A stretch of 64,000 nucleotides of DNA, taken from assembly GCF_021538615.1 (NCBI RefSeq), contig NZ_JAJHIZ010000003.1, forward strand, positions 1 to 64,000. Reading direction: 5' to 3'. The stretch's first letter is position 1, and every line of letters begins with the position of its first letter. The notes beneath the pieces were generated by a model. That model was not told the DNA's origin and searched no databases. It worked only from the letters and a program-made list of their open reading frames with translations. The position numbers and the translations under genes were made by a program. The stretch is from Niabella agricola (GTDB taxonomy: Bacteria; Bacteroidota; Bacteroidia; Chitinophagales; Chitinophagaceae). Shown piece after piece: positions 25,431-34,174 of this stretch.

Positions 25431-26101
25431 TCTTCTACACTCAATGATCTATTCACTATTGACTGTTTAAAGTTTGAAGTTGGATTCGTTTTTAGACTTC
25501 GTGTAAGACGTTAGATATTAGACGCCGGATGTTAGATCGTGTACGTTTTTATCCTTGATGTACTTCACTTCTTTCTACCCACTATTCCCGATTGCCTGCG
25601 GGTTACGGGGAAACAGGTCGCCCACTACGGGGCTTTATTCCGCTCCTATTCTGTATTACCCATATAAAGCCCTTACAGGGCCGCAGCGATAAAATAACTC
25701 CTGTCGTGAAATTGAAGTCCAACTAGCAGATTTTTCCTGTTTTATGCTAGGTGTACTTTTAAAAGGTTAACGTTCAAAATTGGACCTTTCTACACTCGAT
25801 GATCTATTCACTATTGACTGTTTAAAGTTCCAGGCGTGCCTGCCACGGCAGGTTGGATCCGCTTTTAGGCTTCATGTAAGACGTTAGATATTAGACGCTG
25901 GATGTTAGATCGTGTACGTTTTTATGCTTGACGGAATTAACTTCTCCCTGCTTTTTATTCGCCTTTTCCTAATTATCTTCAGATACCGACCGGAGGAAGG
26001 GCCGTAGAGCAGGAACGGGATCTTCATTTTCACATTTTCAAATTTTCAAATCAAGTTCTCCATCCTTTATATTAAATATTCTTTATTGGATATTTTAAAT
26101 T
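25431..26101. repeat. Modular intergenic repeat, copy 1 (about 1.4 units plus tail)
   Basis: Non-coding. A unit starting near 25466 (TTTAAAGTTT) repeats at 25821, period 355 bp. It ends with a different module from about 25957 (ATTCGCCTTTTCCTAATTAT). Unit and tail both recur at 44303-45334. Inside the unit, GGGCTTTAT (25630-25638) pairs with ATAAAGCCC (25664-25672), followed by a GCCCT / AGGGC hairpin. This accounts for most of the 920-bp gap between GH43 and the DUF2264 gene. No open frame of note. Confidence 0.85.
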
Positions 26102-26185
26102 CCCCAAGGGCAGTAACGACCGCCCCCTTCCCTCATTCTTACATCTCCACTCAATAGCTACCAGGATTCAAATTTTCAAATCCCC

Positions 26186-27469
26186 CTAATACTCCACCTT
26201 ATAATCCTTCTTCACCGGCTGTCCGCTCCATGCCTTTTTGCTGGTCCAGTCAGCGGGCGGATCGGTCCAGAATTTATGATCGGCCGGCAGCCCCAGCGGC
26301 AAAAATCCCAGCGTGGCCATATATAAGCTGCCGGTAGAGGTATATACATCGGCCATCATCGGTTGATGCCCGTTAAAACCCAGTACCAGCCATCCGTTGG
26401 CATCAAAATTCTGGTTGCCGTCAAACATATTGGAAAATACCTTGGTGAGCGCACAACGCACCTGCGCCGGCTGAATATGCCCGGGCAATTTTTCCATCAG
26501 CGCCACCTGGCCCAATACCTGGAACGCCGCGGTGCGGTAGGTAACCGACCTTCCAAAAGCCGGGTAGGTTCCGTCCGGTGCTATGATGCGCTCCAGGAAT
26601 TCGGCGTGCCGTACCATCCGGCGCAGGGCCGTTTCATAGTCTCCTGCCGTTACGTGCACTTTCCCTGGGCGTTTTTCCAGCAGTGTCCGGATCAGATCGG
26701 TCAGCATGGGATGAATTACATATGAATTATAATAGTCCATGCTAAACAGGTCGCCATCCTTGTACCAGCTATCGCCGGTGTACCAGTCCTTCATTTTATT
26801 TAAGGCATAATCGATGCGCACCGGATCATAGTCTTCCCCGATGTACCGCAAAAAGCCTTCGGTAAGTGCAGCAAATACCAACCAGTTGTTGTAGGCACCG
26901 CTGCGGTTGCGCAACGATTTAAAAGCATCGATATAGCGTTGTTTGGTTACCGTATCCAGTGGCTGCCACAGGGCCCTGGGAGCTCTCAGGAAGGCATGCG
27001 ATAAATACGCTGCGTCTACGATGGGCTGACTCTGCTTTTTAAAGTTCAGGCAATCCGGGTTACCGGGATCAACTGCATTTTTCAGTCCCTGCAGCAGCTC
27101 CTTGCGCATTTTTGCACGCAACAGGCCTTCTTCGGTCTGGTCATCCGGAAGCTCCAGCCAGGGCGCGATCCCAGCAACCGTGCGGCCCACGGCCTCAAGA
27201 TACGTTACATCCTTTACTACCAGGTTATAAGAAGGACCCTGCTCCAGCGGAAGGTTCTTTTTTAATGTGCCTTCTGCAAGATTATGTACCACAGGATACG
27301 CAATTTTGTAAATATTCCTTACCCATTGAGCGCGGTCCCGGGCGCCGCTGGTCGCACCAGGATTTACCAATCCTAGCTTCGGATTACGTTTTGGCTGGCT
27401 GCTTGCCGTAACAGCCACCAGCAACAACATGGCCCCTAATAGCCCGGTTTTATTTTGTATACACTTCAT
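26186..27469 (-). CDS. DUF2264-domain protein (putative glycosidase), exported
   Basis: 427 aa, signal peptide MKCIQNKTGLLGAMLLLVAV to SSQ. The rest is one DUF2264 domain with an (alpha/alpha) barrel-like helical pattern: RAQWVRNIYKIAYPVVHNLA, GRTVAGIAPWLELPDD, SHAFLRAPRALW, NNWLVFAALTEGFLRY, and YKDGDLFSMDYYNSYVIHPM. Related proteins sit in pectin and arabinogalactan loci; some have been classed as beta-glucuronidases (GH154, recalled rather than checked). It is 52 bp downstream of the GH88 gene on the same strand and probably works on the same substrate. Confidence 0.8.
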   Translation of the reverse strand: MKCIQNKTGLLGAMLLLVAVTASSQPKRNPKLGLVNPGATSGARDRAQWVRNIYKIAYPVVHNLAEGTLKKNLPLEQGPSYNLVVKDVTYLEAVGRTVAGIAPWLELPDDQTEEGLLRAKMRKELLQGLKNAVDPGNPDCLNFKKQSQPIVDAAYLSHAFLRAPRALWQPLDTVTKQRYIDAFKSLRNRSGAYNNWLVFAALTEGFLRYIGEDYDPVRIDYALNKMKDWYTGDSWYKDGDLFSMDYYNSYVIHPMLTDLIRTLLEKRPGKVHVTAGDYETALRRMVRHAEFLERIIAPDGTYPAFGRSVTYRTAAFQVLGQVALMEKLPGHIQPAQVRCALTKVFSNMFDGNQNFDANGWLVLGFNGHQPMMADVYTSTGSLYMATLGFLPLGLPADHKFWTDPPADWTSKKAWSGQPVKKDYKVEY

Positions 27470-27520
27470 GTCTAAAAAAGATTAATACGACAAATATGCT
27501 GATTTTATCAATGCTGCCTT

Positions 27521-28825
27521 TTATTCCTCAAACAGTTTTTCGTTGTGCGCAATTTTGCGATACCGCAGTAATGCTTCCAGGAAATAATAGTCGGCGTATA
27601 CCAGGGGCACATCAATTTCATTGTTATGCGGAATACTGCCCACACTGTGCTTCAGGATAAAGTTGCCGTTGGTATGCGCTTTTGCACGGTATTCCGGACC
27701 GGCTAACGACTGCAATGTTGCGATGGCAAATTGTTTGTATGAGCCGGCTTTCCGGTCATCTACATAGCCGCTCAGCTCCAGCAATGCCGATGCGGTGATG
27801 GCTGCGGCCGAAGCATCGCGGTATGGTGTCTTTACATTCGGCGCATTGGATTTTATACCCGGTGTATAACCCGGCTGATCAATATTAAAGTCCCAGTACG
27901 GGATCTTATCCGCCGGCAGGTTTTTATGGTTGATATAGAAATCAGCGAGTCCGGCTGCGGTTTTCAGAAATTGCGGGTCTTTTGTAAAACGGTAAATCAT
28001 GGTGAACCCGTAAATGGCCCAGGCCTGTCCCCTCGCCCAGGTAGAATTATCGGCATAGCCCTGTGCCGTTTCCCGCCCCACTACAGCCGGCGATGCAGGA
28101 TCATAGCAAACCACATGATAGGTGCTGTAATCGGGGCGTACCTGGTTCTTCATGGCATTTCGTGCATGCGTTACAGCCACATGCCTGTAGGTAGTATCGC
28201 CCGAAACCTCCGAAGCAAAAAACAACAACTCAAGGTTCATTAAATTATCCACGATTACCGGATAATAATAGGTCTTATTCCCGTGCCAGGAAACAAAGCG
28301 GTTCCAGGATTTGATACTGCCGACCCTAGGGTCAAAACGGGTGGCCAGCGAGCGTGCGGATTGTACCAGGATCTCTTTATATGCGGGGTTATGCGTAAGC
28401 CTGTAAGCATTGCCATAGCTGCAATACATCATAAATCCCAGGTCATGATGCTCCGTAAAGGTTTTCAGAGGTTCCATTTTTTCCGTCCACCGGAGTGCTT
28501 CCTTTTTCAGCGTTTCATCTTTTGAATACTCGTAAGCATACCAAAGATTACCAGGGAAGAACCCGGGTGTCCAGTCGTACATGGAGGTCGTCACCAACTT
28601 TCCGTTTTTATCCGTAGTACGGGGATAGGCCCCTTTGGGAGCAGCGAATTGAAGATCTGCAACTTTTAATTGCATACCAAGCATCTGTCTGGCATACGTC
28701 ATATTGTCTTCTACAAAACGATCGGGAGTATCCTTCGATGCGGATTGCATTTGTTTTCCGTGAGCACAAGAAAGTAAAATCAGAAACAAGCAGAAGACAA
28801 CTGCAATTTTTTTCTTTTGATACAT
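27521..28825 (-). CDS. GH88 unsaturated glucuronyl hydrolase, lipoprotein
   Basis: 434 aa from the ATG at 28825, where MYQKKKIAVVFCLFLILLSC gives a lipoprotein signal. An (alpha/alpha)6 barrel with the catalytic Asp pair visible: HHDLGFMMY and VDNLMNLELLFFA. TTSMYDWTPGFFPGNLWYAY and NSTWARGQAWAIYGFTMIYR are GH88 hallmarks. It hydrates the 4,5-unsaturated uronic acid left at the non-reducing end by polysaccharide lyases. No lyase gene is in this window, so one must act from elsewhere. Third in the SusC-SusD-GH88-DUF2264 order. Confidence 0.9.
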   Translation of the reverse strand: MYQKKKIAVVFCLFLILLSCAHGKQMQSASKDTPDRFVEDNMTYARQMLGMQLKVADLQFAAPKGAYPRTTDKNGKLVTTSMYDWTPGFFPGNLWYAYEYSKDETLKKEALRWTEKMEPLKTFTEHHDLGFMMYCSYGNAYRLTHNPAYKEILVQSARSLATRFDPRVGSIKSWNRFVSWHGNKTYYYPVIVDNLMNLELLFFASEVSGDTTYRHVAVTHARNAMKNQVRPDYSTYHVVCYDPASPAVVGRETAQGYADNSTWARGQAWAIYGFTMIYRFTKDPQFLKTAAGLADFYINHKNLPADKIPYWDFNIDQPGYTPGIKSNAPNVKTPYRDASAAAITASALLELSGYVDDRKAGSYKQFAIATLQSLAGPEYRAKAHTNGNFILKHSVGSIPHNNEIDVPLVYADYYFLEALLRYRKIAHNEKLFEE

Positions 28826-28894
28826 GTTTTTATGGTTAATCATTAAAATACCGGCAGAAGGAAATAGTCTATCGCCAGGACGTTCACTATAACA

Positions 28895-28960
28895 ATACGG
28901 ACGCAAAGATTGCTACAGCTCTGCGCTGTTTGCAAAACAACATTGTCTTTGCATCCGTAT
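28895..28960 (-). promoter_or_regulatory. Nested hairpin between susD and GH88
   Basis: 15-bp arms ATACGGACGCAAAGA (28895-28909) and TCTTTGCATCCGTAT (28946-28960) pair with one wobble. The 36-nt loop contains a second hairpin (ACAGC / GCTGT). It starts 14 bp past the SusD stop codon. It may lower expression of the enzymes relative to SusCD, or stabilise the susCD mRNA 3' end. Confidence 0.55.
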
Positions 28961-28974
28961 CTACCAATCATCCA

Positions 28975-30714
28975 TTACCAGTTTGGATTCTGAGTAAGGG
29001 TATTATTACTGAGTCCGATCTGGTTAGACGGCAATGGCCATAAATAGTCCCGCTGAGGATTAAACTTCCTTTTATCAGATGCCTGCATCAGTACATATCC
29101 GTTCAGCATGGTTGGTTTGGTACTACCCCCATAATCCAGACCTTCAAAATATTTACGTTCAAGAAGAGGCTTTACCAACTCTGTTTCTGCAGTTTTCCAT
29201 CTTATCAGGTCCCAATAACGGAATCCTTCATAAGCCAGTTCCACTGAACGTTCTCTCCGGATTTCATCACGCATATTGAGCCCGTTTGCAGTAACAAACG
29301 CGTTGGTTAATAAAGGCAACTTTGAATTATCGTTATTCGTGGCCCTTTGCCGGAGCAGGTTGATTGTTTTATTTAGATCTGCGTCTGAGATATTATCGTT
29401 TAGTTCGTAAACGGCCTCAGCATAGTTCAGCAGTACTTCCGCGTAACGAATTGCGATGAAATCCAGAAACAGGTTGGGACTCGCCAAAAAGTCGGCCTGC
29501 CCGGTCCAGTATTTTTGCTGGTGGTAGTAATAAGTATTACGGTATAAAGGATTGCCACCTGCTATCGACGCATAGGGATCTCCTACCTTAAATAACGTTT
29601 GCACCAATCGGGGATCCCTGTTTTGATAATCGGTCAATAACCCTGTTTCTTTTCCATTGGAATCTAACGACGATTTCCCTGCTGGGAGCCCGTCGGAATA
29701 AAGCGCGGTTAACACAAATGCCCGCGTAGCCGCATTACGGCCGTCTGTTAAATAAGGCCGCATGTAGCCCCCGTTATTCGATACATTGTTGGCAATATCT
29801 TTTCCGTACAACCGTGCCAGTATATTTTCTTTATTATTGGCATAGGTTTCACCCGGATACCGGAAAAGGTTTTGAAAACTCAACGCTCCGCCGGCGGTAT
29901 ACAAACCATGTTTCCCTTCATTTATTACCGTCAATGCAGCATCCCGGGCTATAGTGAAATGTTTTGCGGGATCCTTATCGCCCTGTAACTCGGGCGCGCC
30001 GTGAAACTTCTGCCAGCTGCCCTCATTCAATGCCACACGCGACTTAAACGCCAGGGCAGCACTGCGGGTAATGCGACCATACTCTTTACCAACTGCTCCC
30101 GAAGCCGAAGTACTGGCCGGCAATTCATCTGCCTGGGGACAATTTGATGCTGCGAAATCGAGATCAGCATATATAGAATCAACAACCGCCCTTCTATTTG
30201 TTCTGGGCGTATACAAGGCCTCGTCTTCGCGCCCCGTAATGGTTCTTCCAATATACGGAACATCTCCATAGGCTCTTACCAGCCGGAAATAATTCAGCGC
30301 CCGGAAAAAACGGGCTTGCGCGATGCAATAGGTTTTCATCGGGCTGGCCGCAATTCCCGCTGATTTTTCAATTACATTATTTGCGGCTCTTATGTATGAA
30401 TAGGAGTTCGTCCATACTCCGTCGTTTGATGGCACCGTTCGCGAACCATCGCTGATTGTATTCAGTGATCCTCCGAATACATCCACAGAAAAATCGCTGT
30501 ATAAGTCTTCTACTGGAGTGTCAAAATTAGGCAAACTGTTATAGAGGTAGTTTGTTCCACCTATCAGATCACTTTCTGTTTTCCAAAAAACAGGGTCGGT
30601 AATCACTGTTTGTGTATTTTGATCCAGCATTTTGGTACAACTGCTTGCTATAGCAACTGCGCCTGTTAAGATTGCAACGATAAATAAATCGTTTTTATTA
30701 AAATGTATTGCCAT
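28975..30714 (-). CDS. SusD/RagB-family outer-membrane glycan-binding lipoprotein
   Basis: 579 aa, lipobox at Cys 26 (AIASSCTKM). SusD hallmarks: DPVFWKTESDLIGGTNYLYN, IRAANNVIEKS, AQARFFRALNYFRLVRAYGDVPYI, the TPR-like helices, and the C-terminal FNPQRDYLWPLPSNQIGLSN end. It forms the lid on the SusC-type transporter and captures the oligosaccharide at the cell surface. It starts 43 bp after susC. Ligand unknown from sequence. Confidence 0.95.
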   Translation of the reverse strand: MAIHFNKNDLFIVAILTGAVAIASSCTKMLDQNTQTVITDPVFWKTESDLIGGTNYLYNSLPNFDTPVEDLYSDFSVDVFGGSLNTISDGSRTVPSNDGVWTNSYSYIRAANNVIEKSAGIAASPMKTYCIAQARFFRALNYFRLVRAYGDVPYIGRTITGREDEALYTPRTNRRAVVDSIYADLDFAASNCPQADELPASTSASGAVGKEYGRITRSAALAFKSRVALNEGSWQKFHGAPELQGDKDPAKHFTIARDAALTVINEGKHGLYTAGGALSFQNLFRYPGETYANNKENILARLYGKDIANNVSNNGGYMRPYLTDGRNAATRAFVLTALYSDGLPAGKSSLDSNGKETGLLTDYQNRDPRLVQTLFKVGDPYASIAGGNPLYRNTYYYHQQKYWTGQADFLASPNLFLDFIAIRYAEVLLNYAEAVYELNDNISDADLNKTINLLRQRATNNDNSKLPLLTNAFVTANGLNMRDEIRRERSVELAYEGFRYWDLIRWKTAETELVKPLLERKYFEGLDYGGSTKPTMLNGYVLMQASDKRKFNPQRDYLWPLPSNQIGLSNNTLTQNPNW

Positions 30715-30757
30715 TATGTGTCTTGTTAATCGATTTACAATTTTTTAGCCCAGCTTC

Positions 30758-33700
30758 TTAAAAACTGATGTTTAATCCTGCTGCATAGCTCCGCCACAGC
30801 GGGTATCCAAACGTTACCCTGTCTGTATTTTCGGGGTCAAAGTAGTTAAACCACATTCCGGTTTTTTCCCACAGGTCCTGGCCCGAGAAATAAACACGTA
30901 TATCACCTACTGCTTTTATGTGGTGCATTCGCTTTGACAACGTATATCCGACCTGTAAATTTTTAAGACGTATATAGCTGGCATCCTGTACCCAGTGAGA
31001 AGACACGACATCATTTACCCGGTCGCTCATCCGTATCGCCGGGAATTTTGCATTTGGATTCTCCGGAGTCCAGTAATCTTCATGGATTGCCCAGGGCATT
31101 CTCCAGCCGTCGTAAAAAGCAATCGTAGCATAAGGCTCTAATAAGAGGCTCCTTTTTCCGACACCATTAAACAACACAGAAAAATCAAATCCTTTCCAGT
31201 TCACCCCGGCATTGAAACCAAAAACATAGCGCGAGTTTGTATTGCCCAGGTATACCAGGTCCCCGTGGTTTGCAGCCGTGTTGATTCCCTGATTGATAAA
31301 CCCATCGTTATTGATGTCAACTAATTTAATGTCGCCCACTCCAGTGTTGGTGGTTCTAACCGGAACGCTCTTCAGTTCATCCTGTGTGTCGAAATACCCA
31401 TCTGCTTTGTATCCGAAAATTGAATTGGTTGACATTCCGGGAATTGCAGAGTTGATTCCGGCATTATAAGATACTGAACCATCGTACCGAACAACTTTAT
31501 TTTTATCATCGCTGAGATTCGCTGATATAAAATAGCTTCCGTTCTTAAACCGGTCATTCCAGTTTACTGTTACGCCCCATCCTTTCACCTGTACTGCTGC
31601 CAGGTTCGCCTGATTAGGTGTAACCCCTAAGAGTGCTGGAAGTTGCTGTCCAACAAATACGTTATTATTCTTTTTAATAAAGTAATCATAGTGAATGGTC
31701 AGTCTTCTTTTCAGTACTTCAAGGTCAAATCCAAAATTTGCGGTTGAGATTACTTCCCAGGCCTTGCTTTCTGACGGAAGGCTGCCCTGGAAGAAATAAG
31801 CGGTACGTGAATCATTAAATGGATAGTATCCCCTTGAAAGCGGGCTTTGGAAATCATAATTGTTCACATTCGGATCTGCAGTTTGCGCACCACCAGCAGT
31901 ACCATAGGACACAGCAAGCTTTAATTCATTTACCCAGGGCAATGCATTCTTAAACCAGTCCTCCTGCGCCACCCGCCAAAAAGCATTACCCGCATAAAAT
32001 GTCTGAAATTTATGACCGGGAGCCAGACGGGAACTACCATCCTGTCTTAATGTACCTTCAAAATAATACTTGTTTGCAAAGTTATAAGACAATCTTCCGA
32101 AATAAGAAAGCCACGTGTTTATCTGCATATTATCTCCCACATTTCCCACATCGGCTGTGGCTAGTGTCGTATAATTCAATGTTGGGAAATCGTTTAACAG
32201 CAACGCACGTTGAATGGCCTGTATCCAGTCATACTTATAGGATTTGAATTCATAGCCGCCCAGCAAATGAAAACTGTGCCGGTCAACCTTATAATCATAA
32301 TCAGCCGTTGCATAAAAATTTTGAGTAATTGTAAACGGCCTTGTTTTACTTAAAGAATTTACCTGGTTAATAGGTGTCCCTGCTACCGGGTTCATATCTT
32401 TATCAATTGTATAACGGGGCACGGTCCGGTTAAAAATTGCCCGGTTTGATAATACCATTCCCGGGCTATACACGGCTTTCAGGTCAAGCCCGCGTAACAG
32501 CTGTTTTGCCGATAAGCTGAATACCCCATTCAGATTATATTTATCCTCCCGGTCGTATCCTCCGTCTTTCAATATAGGATAGGCTGTGGAGATGGTTCCG
32601 ATATACGCATATTTTGTCTCGCCGGTACCCGGTGTAAATATCGGGTTGCGTGCCGCCCGGATAGAATATACGCCATACATGAGCCCCTCTCCTGTTACTC
32701 CGGTTGGGGGAGCGTCAATATTCTCCCTTGCAAATGAAAGTCTTGAGTCCAAACTGAAGATCTTAGACAATTTTGTGTTATAATTCAGACGGGCGTTGAA
32801 CTTGTTATAACTGTCCGGTCCGAATTTAAACACCCCCTGCTGGTCCATGTATCCTAAAGAAAACAGAAAGGTAGATTTATCTCCACCGCCACTGGCGGTG
32901 AGGTTAATGTTGCGCTGCGGACTCTGTTTGCGCATCAAAATATCTTCCAGATTATAATTATAATAATAATCCCAGGTGCTGGTATTGGTATTCCACACTT
33001 CGTTAATTTTCGGATCATCCAGCCAATTCAGTTGCTCCTCCGTAAAATCCGGGTTCTGATTTGCAAACTTTCTCGCAGCATTTTGCAGCTCCGCCTGTTT
33101 CCTGGAACTAATCAGCTCGGGTCGGGCATAAGGCGTTCTCCAGGTATACATAGATGTAATATCCACCTGGGTCCTTTGATTGGCACGCCCGCCTTTGGTT
33201 GTTACCAATATTACACCGCCACCGGCTTTGGCTCCGTATATAGAGGCCGATGCTGCATCTTCCAACACGGATATAGATTGTATATCATTGGGATTTAAGG
33301 AGTTGATATCACCTTCGATTCCATCGATGATTACAAGTGGCGAGTTCCCAGCGCCGAGCGAAGTAATCCCTCTTATACGGGCCGACAAACCCTCTCTCCC
33401 CGGCTGACCATTGGTACGGGTAATCACAAGCCCTGGAGCAGTTCCCTGAAGCGCAGCAAGCGTATTGGTCACAGGTCTGTCTTTTAGCACCTTCTGATCA
33501 ACCGACAGAACAGCTCCGCCTACATCCCGCTTACTTTTAGACCCATACCCTACCACTACCACATCTTCCAGGCTTGTTGAGGTCGCATTTAACTTCACCG
33601 TAAGCGATGTCTGCGATCCCACCGTGGTGGTGGCGGTTTCATAGTTGATCGCTGAAATCTCCAGCGCGTCGGCTGCGGAAGCATTGATCCTGAACCGCCC

Positions 33701-33907
33701 CTCAATATTAGTGGCCACGCCCTGTCCGGTGGTTTTATTGATAACAGATGCGTTGGGTACCGGGATATTGTTCGCATCGGTTACAACACCCTGAATTGGC
33801 CTCGACTGCGCATGTAGCAGCGTAGGCACCAGTAAAAATAGTACGGCAATCAACCAGCAACCGCGCTGGCGAAGCCCATGGCCTGAATCCTTAAATGGCA
33901 TAAGCAC
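30758..33907 (-). CDS. SusC/RagA-family TonB-dependent transporter
   Basis: 1049 aa; start at 33907 (33901 also possible). Signal peptide to LHAQ, then a carboxypeptidase-regulatory-like domain (IQGVVTDANNIPVPNASV), the SusC-type motif LEDVVVVGYGSKSKRDVGGA near residue 115, and the plug (LAALQGTAPGLVITRTNGQPG; SLGAGNSPLVIIDGIEGD; EDAASASIYGAKAGGGVILV). A long beta barrel follows, ending in the aromatic AAGLNISF. It imports oligosaccharides across the outer membrane using TonB energy. No N-terminal anti-sigma-binding extension, so control is by the divergent hybrid sensor. Confidence 0.95.
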   Translation of the reverse strand: MLMPFKDSGHGLRQRGCWLIAVLFLLVPTLLHAQSRPIQGVVTDANNIPVPNASVINKTTGQGVATNIEGRFRINASAADALEISAINYETATTTVGSQTSLTVKLNATSTSLEDVVVVGYGSKSKRDVGGAVLSVDQKVLKDRPVTNTLAALQGTAPGLVITRTNGQPGREGLSARIRGITSLGAGNSPLVIIDGIEGDINSLNPNDIQSISVLEDAASASIYGAKAGGGVILVTTKGGRANQRTQVDITSMYTWRTPYARPELISSRKQAELQNAARKFANQNPDFTEEQLNWLDDPKINEVWNTNTSTWDYYYNYNLEDILMRKQSPQRNINLTASGGGDKSTFLFSLGYMDQQGVFKFGPDSYNKFNARLNYNTKLSKIFSLDSRLSFARENIDAPPTGVTGEGLMYGVYSIRAARNPIFTPGTGETKYAYIGTISTAYPILKDGGYDREDKYNLNGVFSLSAKQLLRGLDLKAVYSPGMVLSNRAIFNRTVPRYTIDKDMNPVAGTPINQVNSLSKTRPFTITQNFYATADYDYKVDRHSFHLLGGYEFKSYKYDWIQAIQRALLLNDFPTLNYTTLATADVGNVGDNMQINTWLSYFGRLSYNFANKYYFEGTLRQDGSSRLAPGHKFQTFYAGNAFWRVAQEDWFKNALPWVNELKLAVSYGTAGGAQTADPNVNNYDFQSPLSRGYYPFNDSRTAYFFQGSLPSESKAWEVISTANFGFDLEVLKRRLTIHYDYFIKKNNNVFVGQQLPALLGVTPNQANLAAVQVKGWGVTVNWNDRFKNGSYFISANLSDDKNKVVRYDGSVSYNAGINSAIPGMSTNSIFGYKADGYFDTQDELKSVPVRTTNTGVGDIKLVDINNDGFINQGINTAANHGDLVYLGNTNSRYVFGFNAGVNWKGFDFSVLFNGVGKRSLLLEPYATIAFYDGWRMPWAIHEDYWTPENPNAKFPAIRMSDRVNDVVSSHWVQDASYIRLKNLQVGYTLSKRMHHIKAVGDIRVYFSGQDLWEKTGMWFNYFDPENTDRVTFGYPLWRSYAAGLNISF

Positions 33908-34174
33908 AAACTTTTAAAAATGAAAAATGACAGCAGATGTAATGATTGACAGCAATAAAGACAAGCATTTCTTTCATATACAATCTCCGGACCTGCAATA
34001 TCTGCCACGGATGTTCCGGCCCGGGATGAAAATTCTAAAAGATTGGGGGTGTTTTTTTAAACCAAGATTTAACAATTTGATAATCAATCAAATATTTTTA
34101 TTTACATAAAGTCCTTTCTCTCCTTATCTTTAATTGTTTTTAAATTACATGGGGTGGTAAAAAGAGCTTTTGCG

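Noticed and set aside
25431..26101. Insertion sequence remnant
   Set aside because: No transposase frame, no terminal inverted repeats and no target-site duplication could be seen; kept instead as a non-coding modular repeat.
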